NCBI GenBank assembly: GCA_050734185.1
Contig: JBOHUE010000123.1
Span: 1-13,713 of the forward strand
DNA: 13,713 nt
Reading direction: 5' to 3'
From: JAFALX01 sp050734185
GTDB lineage: Bacteria > Chloroflexota > Dormibacteria > Aeolococcales > Aeolococcaceae
Part shown: positions 6,196 through 13,141 of the stretch, one piece after another
Position numbering within the stretch: the first letter of the stretch is position 1
Layout of the letters: each line of letters opens with the position of its first letter
The notes under the pieces: model-generated
Database searches by the model: none
What the model was told of the DNA's origin: nothing
The model's input: the letters and a program-made list of their open reading frames with translations, nothing else
Program-made: the position numbers and the translations under genes

Positions 6196-6900
6196 GCCAA
6201 CGGCTACGACGGTGCCGTCAAGCTTCATGAGTGCGGCCGTCGTTCGCGTGGCATGCAGTGGGAGCCCAAACGGCCCTGTTCCCGTCACCCCTCCATCTGC
6301 GTACAGCGTGACGATGATCCCGCCCGGCGTTAATGGGTTGTCACTCACAAGTTCTTGATGTAGCGGCGAGTTGAGCAGTCCAGCAGCAGACGCCGCCCGC
6401 TGTGCAATCCCAACCAGTGATACTGCCTCGGAGCGATCGCCGAGATCATAAGAACAGCTGTGCAAATTTGGATTCGAGCTCTGAGGTAGGAGTACAGTCG
6501 CCGCGGAGACGGCCGGTAGTTGTCGCAGGGAGGCCGCGACGGCAGAGGTGTCCTTACCTAGCTGTGCCCGAACAAACATGAGGTTCCCCGCGTTTGCGGT
6601 TGGCGCCCCCGTGCCGTCCGACAGGAGTGGCGCGCTCGCAAACCCGGCATTCAGCAAGCTGGAGGCGTTATAGCCGGGGTGGAGGCTGACAACAGCGCCG
6701 AGTGCCGACGAGGAGGGGGTTGGGCAGCTGCCGCTGCCGAGCAGCTTCGGGTCGATGCCCTTCAGGTGGGCGGTAGATTCGGTAGATTCGCTGGGGCGAA
6801 CCGTACTTATCGTGGTGAATTGGTGGGCGGAGAGTCCGGCGGCGACGCCAACGGCGCATGCGATGATCGTGGTTGCGACGATGCGGCGTTTGACGCTCAC
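6172..6900 (-). CDS. Membrane-anchored extracytoplasmic protein, third gene of operon, 242 aa
   Basis: Short basic N-terminus (SVKRR), then one hydrophobic helix (IVATTIIACAVGVAAGLSA), then an extracytoplasmic domain of about 210 residues rich in Ser, Ala, Gly and Thr. Two Cys after the membrane segment (in SGSCPTPSS and LHSCSYDLG) could form a disulphide. The C-terminus is TVVAVGMAPWGQS. I know no family for it. The GTG at 6900-6898 overlaps the upstream stop as GTGA, so translation is probably coupled; a GTG three codons earlier (6909) is also open. It shares the one-anchor, two-outside-Cys layout of the gene upstream, so the two may be distant paralogues or partners. Confidence 0.75.
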   Translation of the reverse strand: MSVKRRIVATTIIACAVGVAAGLSAHQFTTISTVRPSESTESTAHLKGIDPKLLGSGSCPTPSSSALGAVVSLHPGYNASSLLNAGFASAPLLSDGTGAPTANAGNLMFVRAQLGKDTSAVAASLRQLPAVSAATVLLPQSSNPNLHSCSYDLGDRSEAVSLVGIAQRAASAAGLLNSPLHQELVSDNPLTPGGIIVTLYADGGVTGTGPFGLPLHATRTTAALMKLDGTVVAVGMAPWGQS

Positions 6901-7643
6901 TGCGGACACCGGGTTAGCATCGTATTCTGCGCGCGCGTCGCCAAGTTTGACAGTTGGGCTGGCTCAAGCTGTTGACCCCCCGAAAACGCAACACGGATGA
7001 CCACTCGTCCGATACGTTCAATGTAGTCGTAGGTCTGTTCGTACGGTGGGGTAGAACCCGTGGTCTGCGCGGGAAAAAAATACGCGGAGATGTTCGGTGC
7101 ACCTGCGGCCGACGCTACAGTGCCACCTGCAGCGCCAAGCGAACCCGAGAACCAGCGCACGAAGTCCTGGGCGCCTCGCTCACTGTGGTACACCAATGCG
7201 AACTCATAAGCTTCCAAAAGACCGGGCGAGTCCCGAACGATGGCGCCCGAGAGCGGTACCTCTGGGAAGCGTCCAGGCGGGTGCCCAAGCGAGCGAGAGA
7301 GCGCATCCTCCTGCGCGCGATCAGGACCGTCGATGGCCTCGTTAGACAGGTAGCCGATCATCCGTCCACTCGCAAAGTCGCTCACGGCGAGCATCGGAGT
7401 AGCGCCTGGCGCTCCGCCCTTGATCGGTGCGCCCGAAAGGTGCAGATCGACGATCTGCGTAAAACCTGATAAGGCACTTGCCGGCAGGAACGCGGAAGTC
7501 TCAAGCGCGCAGGGACTAGAGACGGGATTGGGTGCCGTCTGGCCTCGTGGCTCATGAGAAGCCACCGAGGCCAGCCAGAACGTGATCGCCGCCGTCACTA
7601 GGGTGACCGGCACCCCCGTCATGAAGAGCAAACGCCGAGTCAT
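6897..7643 (-). CDS. Membrane-anchored extracytoplasmic protein, second gene of operon, 248 aa
   Basis: N-terminal signal anchor at about residues 5-26 (LLFMTGVPVTLVTAAITFWL) after an Arg-Arg pair. An extracytoplasmic domain follows with just two Cys, C45 and C246, placed to tie its two ends together. The domain alternates strands and helices and includes 'EFALVYHSERGAQDFVRWF' and 'YEQTYDYIERIGRVVIRVAFSG', which resemble folds of lipoprotein-like or sensor domains without identifying one. ATG at 7643 lies 12 nt after the stop of the first operon gene. A weak GGCGGG precedes it. No enzyme motif is visible. Function unknown; the shared operon suggests it works with the exported 262-aa protein. 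Confidence 0.75.
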   Translation of the reverse strand: MTRRLLFMTGVPVTLVTAAITFWLASVASHEPRGQTAPNPVSSPCALETSAFLPASALSGFTQIVDLHLSGAPIKGGAPGATPMLAVSDFASGRMIGYLSNEAIDGPDRAQEDALSRSLGHPPGRFPEVPLSGAIVRDSPGLLEAYEFALVYHSERGAQDFVRWFSGSLGAAGGTVASAAGAPNISAYFFPAQTTGSTPPYEQTYDYIERIGRVVIRVAFSGGQQLEPAQLSNLATRAQNTMLTRCPQ

Positions 7644-7655
7644 GGAGCCCGCCCA

Positions 7656-8444
7656 TCACCGCATGCCATAGCCTTGACACGCGAAGTAGTATCCACCGTC
7701 AGTTTGTGCCTGGTATGGGTAGTCCGCTACGGTGGTCATGTTGCCGCCCCAGTGGTACCAACCCGCGGCATCAGCCCACTCCATAGCCTGCACGTCGTAG
7801 CCGCCACACATCCACGATGTAGGGTTGTTGTCCCCGTACTCATTAGGGATTTTGCCCCCAACCTCACCCGCAGTAAAATTCGTGCGCGGCTCGTCCATCG
7901 GGTATGCACCGCCGTCGATAGCCCCCACGTAGGAACCCACCTGCATAATCGACCCACCGCAACCGGCGCAGATGTTAACGGCCATCCATATCCCCTGACC
8001 GCCCGTGAGTGGCTGGTTCACGTCATTCTCGCCGCTCCCGCTACTGTAGGTGCTGTAGGGGAGAATATGGGTCGTCCAAGTGATGTTGTAGCCTGCACCG
8101 CTATACATGCCGACTTCCAGCGACTGACTAGCGTTGATTCCGCCGTTGTAATTGGCGAGCCAGACAGCCTGGTCGCTGAAACCGTTCGCTTGCTGGTCCA
8201 CTGAATATTGGGACCATGCAGTCGTCTGCGCCCCTGTCCCGGCGACCGTATATCCCCAACCGGAGACTCCATCCGCGTGCCATTTGCAGTATGTCGCTGA
8301 GCACGAAGCAGCGCTGACGGGGAGCGCGTTAGTGAACGACCAGACCGCGCAGATCGATACCACCAGCGACAACAAAGCCACTGACCCATAGCGTGGCCGC
8401 ACAAGCCGAGTACTTTTTGGCGCTCTCTCGTGGCGGCCCTGCAT
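7656..8444 (-). CDS. Exported Gly/Tyr/Trp-rich protein, first gene of operon, 262 aa
   Basis: Residues 1-18 are basic, 21-36 are hydrophobic and 'LPVSAASC' supplies a signal-peptidase I-type site near residue 45. The mature part (about 217 aa) is rich in Gly, Tyr, Trp, Asn and Ser and appears all-beta, with LANYNGGINASQSLEVGMYSG-like strands. It has exactly six Cys (48, 53, 159, 162, 213, 256), enough for three disulphides. There is no wall-sorting motif, lipobox or clear catalytic motif. The 'SQSLEVGMY' and 'GEVGGKIPN' stretches recall Neprosin-type beta domains only loosely. ATG at 8444 has AAGGGGG 6 nt upstream. A promoter at 8486-8514 drives this operon. Probably a secreted binding or surface protein. 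Confidence 0.8.
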   Translation of the reverse strand: MQGRHERAPKSTRLVRPRYGSVALLSLVVSICAVWSFTNALPVSAASCSATYCKWHADGVSGWGYTVAGTGAQTTAWSQYSVDQQANGFSDQAVWLANYNGGINASQSLEVGMYSGAGYNITWTTHILPYSTYSSGSGENDVNQPLTGGQGIWMAVNICAGCGGSIMQVGSYVGAIDGGAYPMDEPRTNFTAGEVGGKIPNEYGDNNPTSWMCGGYDVQAMEWADAAGWYHWGGNMTTVADYPYQAQTDGGYYFACQGYGMR

Positions 8445-8485
8445 CGCGCACCCCCTTCTCCGCCCGTTTGACCGAACTGTTCCGG

Positions 8486-8514
8486 ATTGTCAACGCCTGC
8501 CGGGACTATGTCAA
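8486..8514 (-). promoter_or_regulatory. Promoter of the exported-protein operon
   Basis: On the minus strand, a perfect -35 TTGACA (8514-8509) is followed by a 17-bp spacer and GACAAT (8491-8486) as a -10 box with four of six consensus bases. The start would fall near 8479, leaving a leader of about 35 nt to the ATG at 8444. The -10 box overlaps a second TTGACA, so TTGACA occurs twice, 23 bp apart start to start. This may be a regulator site or a second, weaker promoter. Confidence 0.6.
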
Positions 8515-8609
8515 CACGCCAATCGTCTTAAGACCCGTTCCGGCCGCACAACTGCCGCGATCTCAGGCCGATCAGAAGCCGGATAGCCGGTTAACTCGGC
8601 TCAGTAATA

Positions 8610-9080
8610 CGGGCTCTGACGTGGAGAGTCGACAACGGGCACGAGAACGCCGCGTGCTTCGACCCTTTGGCACTCTCGCGGAAGACCCCCGCCTCGCACG
8701 GCGGGCGGCCACGCAATGACCGCGGCGAGAGGTCTGAGCGGGGCAGCACGCCACGCTGCCTTCGCTGCCGGCCAGGCCGCGGCGGTCGCCGCACACGTTG
8801 CCCGCGTGAGCTCGGTGTTGCCGCCTATGCGATCAAGGCGGCGCGTGCTGCCGCGCTGGCATGGGAGGCGAGCGCGGAGGGCCCTCGAGCGCCTACGGCA
8901 GACCAGCTCCCGGAGGCGATTCAGGAGCCTGCACCCGACCACCAGCGGATGCGGAACGACATCTGCTGCTCAGTGTTCGAAGTTGGGAGGGAGCTTGCTG
9001 GCAGTCCTTTCAATGATACGGCGCCGGGGCGAGACAACGGTCCGAAGTGGGGACGCCGCGGCGGTCCAGCCCAGTACTAG
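8610..9080 (+). pseudogene. Frameshifted Imm-5-like putative immunity protein
   Basis: Three consecutive plus-strand frames together spell one protein of the helical, Ala-rich 'putative immunity protein' (Imm-5-like) family. Frame 2 (about 8610-8719) gives RERRVLRPFGTLAEDPRLAR. Frame 1 from 8716 gives MTAARGLSGAARHAAFAAGQ and on to AAVAAHVA. Frame 0 from about 8803 gives ELGVAAYAIKAARAAALAW, then LPEAIQE, then RMRNDICCSVF ending near 8981; that frame stays open to the TAG at 9078. The family order is CAERVLPLFE, then PRxRxAI, AARHAAxAAGxAxAxAHV, HxLGAAAYAxKA and LPxxI...RNDICWSVF. At least two frame changes (near 8715 and 8801-8808) and a missing WARGE-type segment mark it as a relic. A sequencing error could explain one shift but hardly both. 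Confidence 0.65.
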
Positions 9081-9143
9081 GGGCACGCACCCTCCAGAGC
9101 GGCCTGACTGGCTCACAACGCGGCGGGGAGAGGAGCGTCGGTC

Positions 9144-9446
9144 GTGGCAATCCCGTTCGTGATCAGTGGCACGGCGGAACGACGACCTGCCCGGCTGCAG
9201 GCTTCGGTCATGGATGTGACGCGCCGTGCCGGGCTCCGTCGCATGGCGGTCGAGTGGGCGGAGCAGACAGCGCAGGAGCAGGAGCTGCCGACACACATCG
9301 AGGACGAGGCGACACTGCGGACGGTGGCGACGTTGCTGTGCGTCGGCGGTGCGGAGATGGGGCGGCGTCAGACCCGCCACGCCGGAGTGAGCCGGCTGGG
9401 GTCGAAGCGGTTCCGTCCGCGCACCGCGGCACCGACGGAAACGTAG
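9144..9446 (+). CDS. Small helical protein convergent with the recombinase, 100 aa
   Basis: GTG at 9144 is preceded by GGGAGAGGAG with about 8 nt spacing, a strong ribosome-binding site. The product has an N-terminal stretch (IPFVISGTAERRPARLQASV), a long acidic-basic helix (RRMAVEWAEQTAQEQELPTH), a short hydrophobic helix (LRTVATLLCV) and a very basic tail. That tail is encoded in the 79 bp overlapping the 3' end of the recombinase gene on the other strand, so its composition may be forced by the overlap. I recognise no family. Small proteins next to large serine integrases are sometimes directionality factors, but nothing here proves it. Codon third positions are GC-rich, like the recombinase. 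Confidence 0.55.
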   Translation: MAIPFVISGTAERRPARLQASVMDVTRRAGLRRMAVEWAEQTAQEQELPTHIEDEATLRTVATLLCVGGAEMGRRQTRHAGVSRLGSKRFRPRTAAPTET

Positions 9447-10786
9447 TCCAGGGTCGCCTTGACCACCGCTTGCTGGCGGGGGAGTGGCAACGCTTCATAC
9501 GTGGCGTGGATGCCCCCGGCCTGGTCGAGGACGGACTCCAGGGCTGAAGTCCCCTGGAGTTGGTTGAGCGTCGCGTTGGCGGCCTTGATGCGCAGCGCGA
9601 TCGGGGTTCTGGCGACCTCCCATTCGCGAAAGCTGATCGACTTCCGGCCATACGCAGCGGCGAGCTCGTCGAGTTGTGCCTGGTCGCGGTCGAGCTCGCG
9701 GATGATCTTCGCGGCCGCCGCGACGGTAGCGCTGCGGCGGCGGATCGACGATGCGAGCCGGGGGCCGCTGAGCCGGTGCAGCACCGCGTCGACGACGAAC
9801 ACTTCGACCTCGTCTGCAAGGATGAAGGTCTTGCCGCAGCCGTCGCGTCCAGGATCGCGCGGGCACACGTAGCGGCGTCGGTGGTCCTCACGCGGGCGGG
9901 CGACCAATGTGGCGCCGCAGGCCCCGCATCGCAGCAGACCGGCGAGCAGGTATTTTCTCGCCACGCGGTTGGTGCGGCGTTCGGGATCGGAGAACAGCGC
10001 ACGAAGACGCGCCGTCTGTGTCGGCGCGATGATCCGCGGCCACGCGGCCTTGCCCACGATGTCGCCGTGGTGCTCACGTTGTCCGCTGACGCGTGCACTG
10101 ATCAGGATCTGGCGGACCGTGTGCGGAGTCCAGTCGCGGCCGGTCACCGTTCGGAGGCCACGGTCGTTGAGCTCGCTGGCGACCGAGCGCAGGCTCTCGC
10201 CGGCGAGGATGCGCTCCGCCATCTCCTTGATCAGCTTGGCTTCCTCGGGGATGACGGTGACGCGGTCAGAGGCATACCCGTACGGCCGTGTCCCGCCGCC
10301 GCTGGTTCGTCCCGCGCGCGCGATTTCCAGATGCTTGCGACGCAGCCGCCGGCTCTTGTCGTCACTCTCTTTGCGGGCCACGGCGCCGAGAATACGGGCG
10401 TGGAACTGCCCGTCGTGGGTGGCCAGGTCGACCTCGCCGGTGACGCACGCCAGGTGTGCCACACGGTGCCGGATGCAGAGGTCGAGAAACTCTTCGAGCT
10501 CGCGCGGCTGGCGGTGGAGCCGGTCGAGGTGATACACGAGCACGCCGTCACGCTGACCGCCGGCGAGGTCGTCGAGCATGCGCGCGTACTCCGGCCGGCG
10601 CTTGCCCGAGTACGCGCTGATGTCGTTGTCGACGTATTCCTCAGCGATGGTCCAGCCGTGTCGCCTGGCCCAGAGCCGGCAGTCCTCGAGCTGGCGGCTG
10701 ACCGCCGCCGCGGTGCCTTCGTGATCGGAGGAGATACGGGCGTATGCCGCCGCGGCCGCAGCTCCGAGTTGGGCGGGCATCCGCAT
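9368..10786 (-). CDS. Large serine recombinase / integrase, 472 aa
   Basis: Complete large serine recombinase. The resolvase domain (about residues 13-155) carries YARISS with nucleophile S19 and the HLDRLHR arginines R89 and R92. The recombinase domain (about 165-275) contains GGGTRPYGYA and LRSVASELNDRGLRTVTG. A zinc ribbon has C287, C290, C308 and C317 (RCGACG and YVCPRDPGRDGCG). A helical, coiled-coil-like region spans about 355-415. It cuts and rejoins DNA at attachment sites through a phosphoserine link. The ATG at 10786 (or 10780) has no ribosome-binding site, so translation may be leaderless. It lies 52 bp from the stop of ychF, so its start faces the island/core junction, as expected for an integrase of an element inserted there. 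All catalytic residues are present. Confidence 0.93.
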   Translation of the reverse strand: MRMPAQLGAAAAAAYARISSDHEGTAAAVSRQLEDCRLWARRHGWTIAEEYVDNDISAYSGKRRPEYARMLDDLAGGQRDGVLVYHLDRLHRQPRELEEFLDLCIRHRVAHLACVTGEVDLATHDGQFHARILGAVARKESDDKSRRLRRKHLEIARAGRTSGGGTRPYGYASDRVTVIPEEAKLIKEMAERILAGESLRSVASELNDRGLRTVTGRDWTPHTVRQILISARVSGQREHHGDIVGKAAWPRIIAPTQTARLRALFSDPERRTNRVARKYLLAGLLRCGACGATLVARPREDHRRRYVCPRDPGRDGCGKTFILADEVEVFVVDAVLHRLSGPRLASSIRRRSATVAAAAKIIRELDRDQAQLDELAAAYGRKSISFREWEVARTPIALRIKAANATLNQLQGTSALESVLDQAGGIHATYEALPLPRQQAVVKATLDYVSVGAAVRGRNRFDPSRLTPAWRV

Positions 10787-10789
10787 CAG

Positions 10790-10805
10790 GGTACATTAGC
10801 GTACC
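10790..10805. promoter_or_regulatory. Palindrome upstream of the recombinase start
   Basis: GGTAC-ATTAGC-GTACC, a 5-bp inverted repeat with a 6-nt centre, lies 3 bp upstream of the recombinase ATG. It overlaps where a -10 box of a leaderless promoter would be. It could be an operator for autoregulation or the dyad of an attachment-site half. Confidence 0.4.
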
Positions 10806-10811
10806 ATGGCA

Positions 10812-10834
10812 CAGGCGAGCATCGCCTCCCTTGA
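10812..10834 (+). repeat. Shortened boundary repeat copy 8 at the island/core junction
   Basis: CAGGCGAGCATC followed after 3 nt by TCCCTTGA. The two blocks equal the left 12 and right 8 bases of the boundary repeat, with about 5 bases missing between them. Orientation matches the other seven copies. It lies between the recombinase gene and the ychF stop codon. The left half also forms AGGCGA-GCA-TCGCCT, a 6-bp stem that could end the ychF transcript, so the resemblance may be partly due to that function. Confidence 0.4.
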
Positions 10835-10838
10835 CCCT

Positions 10839-11927
10839 CTAAACGTTGAACCTGAAGTGCACGACGTCGCCGTCGCGCACGACGTAGTCGCGTCCCTCGA
10901 GCCGTTGCTTGCCCTGCTCGCGCACCGCGTTGTACGAGCCGGCGCCGAGGAGCTCGTCGACGCCGACCACCTCTGCCCGGATGAACCCCTTGGCGAAGTC
11001 CGTGTGAATCACCGCCGCGGCGTCGATGGCGCTGCCGCCGCGGCGCAGCGTCCACGCGCGCACCTCCTTCTCGCCCGCGGTGAAGAACGTGAGCAGGTCG
11101 AGCAGGTGATAGGCGCTGCGCGCCACGCGGTGCAGGCCGGGCTCCTTCAGACCGAGGTCGGACAGGAACACCTCGCGCTCGTCGGGCTCGAGGTCGAGCA
11201 GCTCGGACTCGATGCGCGCCGACACGGCGAGCGCCTCGCCGCCGGACTGCGCTGCCCTGGCGCTCAGCTCGGCCGCCACCGGCTCTGCAGCGCGTGACTC
11301 GTCGACGTTCACCAGCACGAGCAACGGCTTAGCGCTCAGCAGCCACAGCTCACGCAGCACGGCGCGCTCCTCGTCGCTCAGAGTCATCGTCCGCACGGGC
11401 TTGCCCGCATCGAGGTGGGCGAGGACGCGACGCAGCAGCTCCAGCACGTCCTCCTCCTTCTCCTTCTGGACGCGCGCCGTCCGCTCAGTGCGCTCCAGCC
11501 GCCGCGTTACCGTCTCCATGTCGGCGAGCTGCAGCTCGAGTTCGATGACGTCGATGTCGCGCATCGGGTCGACGGCGCCCTCGACGTGACTCACGTCGGG
11601 GTCGGCGAAGCCGCGCACCACCAGCGCGGTCGCGTCGGCCTCGCGAATGTGCCCCAGGAACTTGTTGCCCAGCCCCTCGCCACGGCTCGCGCCGCGCACC
11701 AGGCCGGCGATGTCGGTGAACGTGACGCTCGCCGGGATCTCGCGCGGCGGGTGGAACAGCGCCGCGAGGCGGTCGAGCCGCTCGTCCGGTACACCGACGA
11801 TGCCGGTGTTGGGCTCGATCGTGGTGAACGCGTAGTTGCCCACCGCGGCGCCGGCGCGTGTCAGGGCGTTGAAGAGCGTGGACTTGCCCGCGTTCGGCAG
11901 CCCCACGATGCCCACCGAGAGCGTCAA
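10839..11927 (-). CDS. ychF: Redox-regulated ATPase YchF (Obg-family), 362 aa
   Basis: Full-length YchF/OLA1. It has P-loop G9-T17 (GLPNAGKST, where most have PNVGKST), switch region NYAFTTIEPN, G3 at 72-80 (DIAGLVRGA), and NVDE (207-210) in place of the GTPase NKxD, which is why the family prefers ATP. A coiled-coil insert lies at about 130-170, and a C-terminal TGS domain contains FFTAGEKEVRAWTL, HTDFAKGFIRAEV and the final VHFRFNV. It is a cytoplasmic ribosome-associated P-loop NTPase linked to stress responses. TTG at 11927 is the start: it gives MTLSVGIVGLPN, the standard N-terminus, and overlaps the lysC stop as TTGA, indicating coupled translation. It is the last core gene before the island. 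Confidence 0.97.
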   Translation of the reverse strand: MTLSVGIVGLPNAGKSTLFNALTRAGAAVGNYAFTTIEPNTGIVGVPDERLDRLAALFHPPREIPASVTFTDIAGLVRGASRGEGLGNKFLGHIREADATALVVRGFADPDVSHVEGAVDPMRDIDVIELELQLADMETVTRRLERTERTARVQKEKEEDVLELLRRVLAHLDAGKPVRTMTLSDEERAVLRELWLLSAKPLLVLVNVDESRAAEPVAAELSARAAQSGGEALAVSARIESELLDLEPDEREVFLSDLGLKEPGLHRVARSAYHLLDLLTFFTAGEKEVRAWTLRRGGSAIDAAAVIHTDFAKGFIRAEVVGVDELLGAGSYNAVREQGKQRLEGRDYVVRDGDVVHFRFNV

Positions 11928-13141
11928 ATCGTCTCGAGCTCGAAGGCCTTGTGCAGCGCGCGCACGGCCTCACCGACCGAGTCCCGATCGATGATGCAGG
12001 TGATGTCGATCTCGCTCGACGAGATCATCTGGATGTTGATGCTGGAGTCGGCAAGCGTGCGGAAGATCTTGGCGAACATGCCCGGGGTGCCGCGGATGCC
12101 GGTGCCGATCACGCTCACCTGGGCGATGTCGGAGGTGGCCGTGTAGCCCTCGGCTCCGACCGTCCGCGCCACGTCCTCGAGGAGCTGCGCCGCGCGATTC
12201 AGGTCGCTCTGGCCGATGGTGAAGCTGAGGTCGGTCGTGCCGTCGTGCGAGACGTTCTGGACGATGATGTCGACGTTGATACCCGCTTCGCCGAACGGTC
12301 CGAACGTAGACGCGGCGACGCCGGGCCGGTCGGGGACGCGCAGCAGCGTCACCTTGGCGATGTCGGTCTCGTGCGCGATGCCACGCACCTTCTGGCGTTC
12401 TTCCATGCGCGGATGTCTGCAGATGAGGGTCCCCGGGCCATCCTCGAAGCTGGAGAGCACGCGGATTGGCACGGAGTATGCCTCACCGATCTCCACAGCT
12501 CGCGGGTGCATGACGCGCGCGCCCGCCGCCGCCATCTCGAGCATCTCCTCGTAGGCGATCTCGGGGATCACGCGGGCGCCGGGCACCACGCGCGGGTCGG
12601 CGGTGAAGACACCGGCGACGTCGGTGAGAATCTCGCAGCGGTCGGCGGTGAGCGCGACGGCGAGCGCGACGGCCGACGTGTCCGATCCGCCGCGCCCAAG
12701 CGTGGTGATGTCCATGTCCTCGGTGGTGCCCTGGAACCCCGCGACGACCACGACGCGGCCCTGCTCCAGCTCCTGGATGATGCGAACAGGGACGATGTCG
12801 GTGATCCTCGCGGACCGGTGCGCCCGGCTCGTGCGGATCCCCGCCTGGTGCCCGGTGAGCGATAGCGCTGGGACGCCGGCGGCGTGCAGCGCCATGGCCA
12901 GCAACGGGGCCGTGATGAGCTCGCCCGTGCTGAGGAGCATGTCCATCTCGCGCGACGGCGGGTCCGCGGTGACGCTGTGCGCCAGGTTGATCAGATCGTC
13001 GGTGCTGTCGCCCATCGCGCTCACCACGACGACAACCTGGGTGCCCCGAGCGACCGCGTCGCGCACACGGCGGGCGATGGAATGCAGCTTCGCGGGCGTG
13101 GCAACGCTGCTGCCGCCGTACTTCTGCACCACGAGCGTCAT
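11924..13141 (-). CDS. lysC: Aspartate kinase, 405 aa
   Basis: Catalyses ATP-dependent phosphorylation of L-aspartate, the first step toward lysine, threonine and methionine. The kinase domain begins VVQKYGGSSVA (usual KFGGTSVA), followed by VVVVVSAMGDSTDDL, then VVAGFQG, TLGRGGSDTSAVALA and EILTDVAGVFTADPR. Two C-terminal ACT domains (about 265-405) include VTLLRVPDRPGVAASTFGPF and SVIGTGIRGTPGMFAKIF, ending in the SSSEIDIT segment that binds feedback inhibitor in this family. The ATG at 13141 overlaps the thrB stop as ATGA. The frame is open far upstream, but that stretch only mirrors thrB. Unlike most actinobacterial operons, asd does not follow; ychF does. Confidence 0.97.
   Translation of the reverse strand: MTLVVQKYGGSSVATPAKLHSIARRVRDAVARGTQVVVVVSAMGDSTDDLINLAHSVTADPPSREMDMLLSTGELITAPLLAMALHAAGVPALSLTGHQAGIRTSRAHRSARITDIVPVRIIQELEQGRVVVVAGFQGTTEDMDITTLGRGGSDTSAVALAVALTADRCEILTDVAGVFTADPRVVPGARVIPEIAYEEMLEMAAAGARVMHPRAVEIGEAYSVPIRVLSSFEDGPGTLICRHPRMEERQKVRGIAHETDIAKVTLLRVPDRPGVAASTFGPFGEAGINVDIIVQNVSHDGTTDLSFTIGQSDLNRAAQLLEDVARTVGAEGYTATSDIAQVSVIGTGIRGTPGMFAKIFRTLADSSINIQMISSSEIDITCIIDRDSVGEAVRALHKAFELETI

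Noticed and set aside
8393..8719. Plus-strand frame of 108 codons read as an independent gene
   Set aside because: Its left part is antisense to the start and promoter of the exported-protein operon, and only its last ~35 codons resemble a protein, namely the Imm-5-like relic.
9560..10834. Long plus-strand open frame of 424 codons
   Set aside because: It is antisense to the recombinase, whose domains and catalytic residues are intact. The product is low-complexity and matches no family; long antisense frames are expected at this GC content.
11951..12865. Long plus-strand open frame of 304 codons
   Set aside because: Mirror of lysC. The composition is Asp/His/Arg-rich without domains, while the minus strand encodes a complete aspartate kinase.
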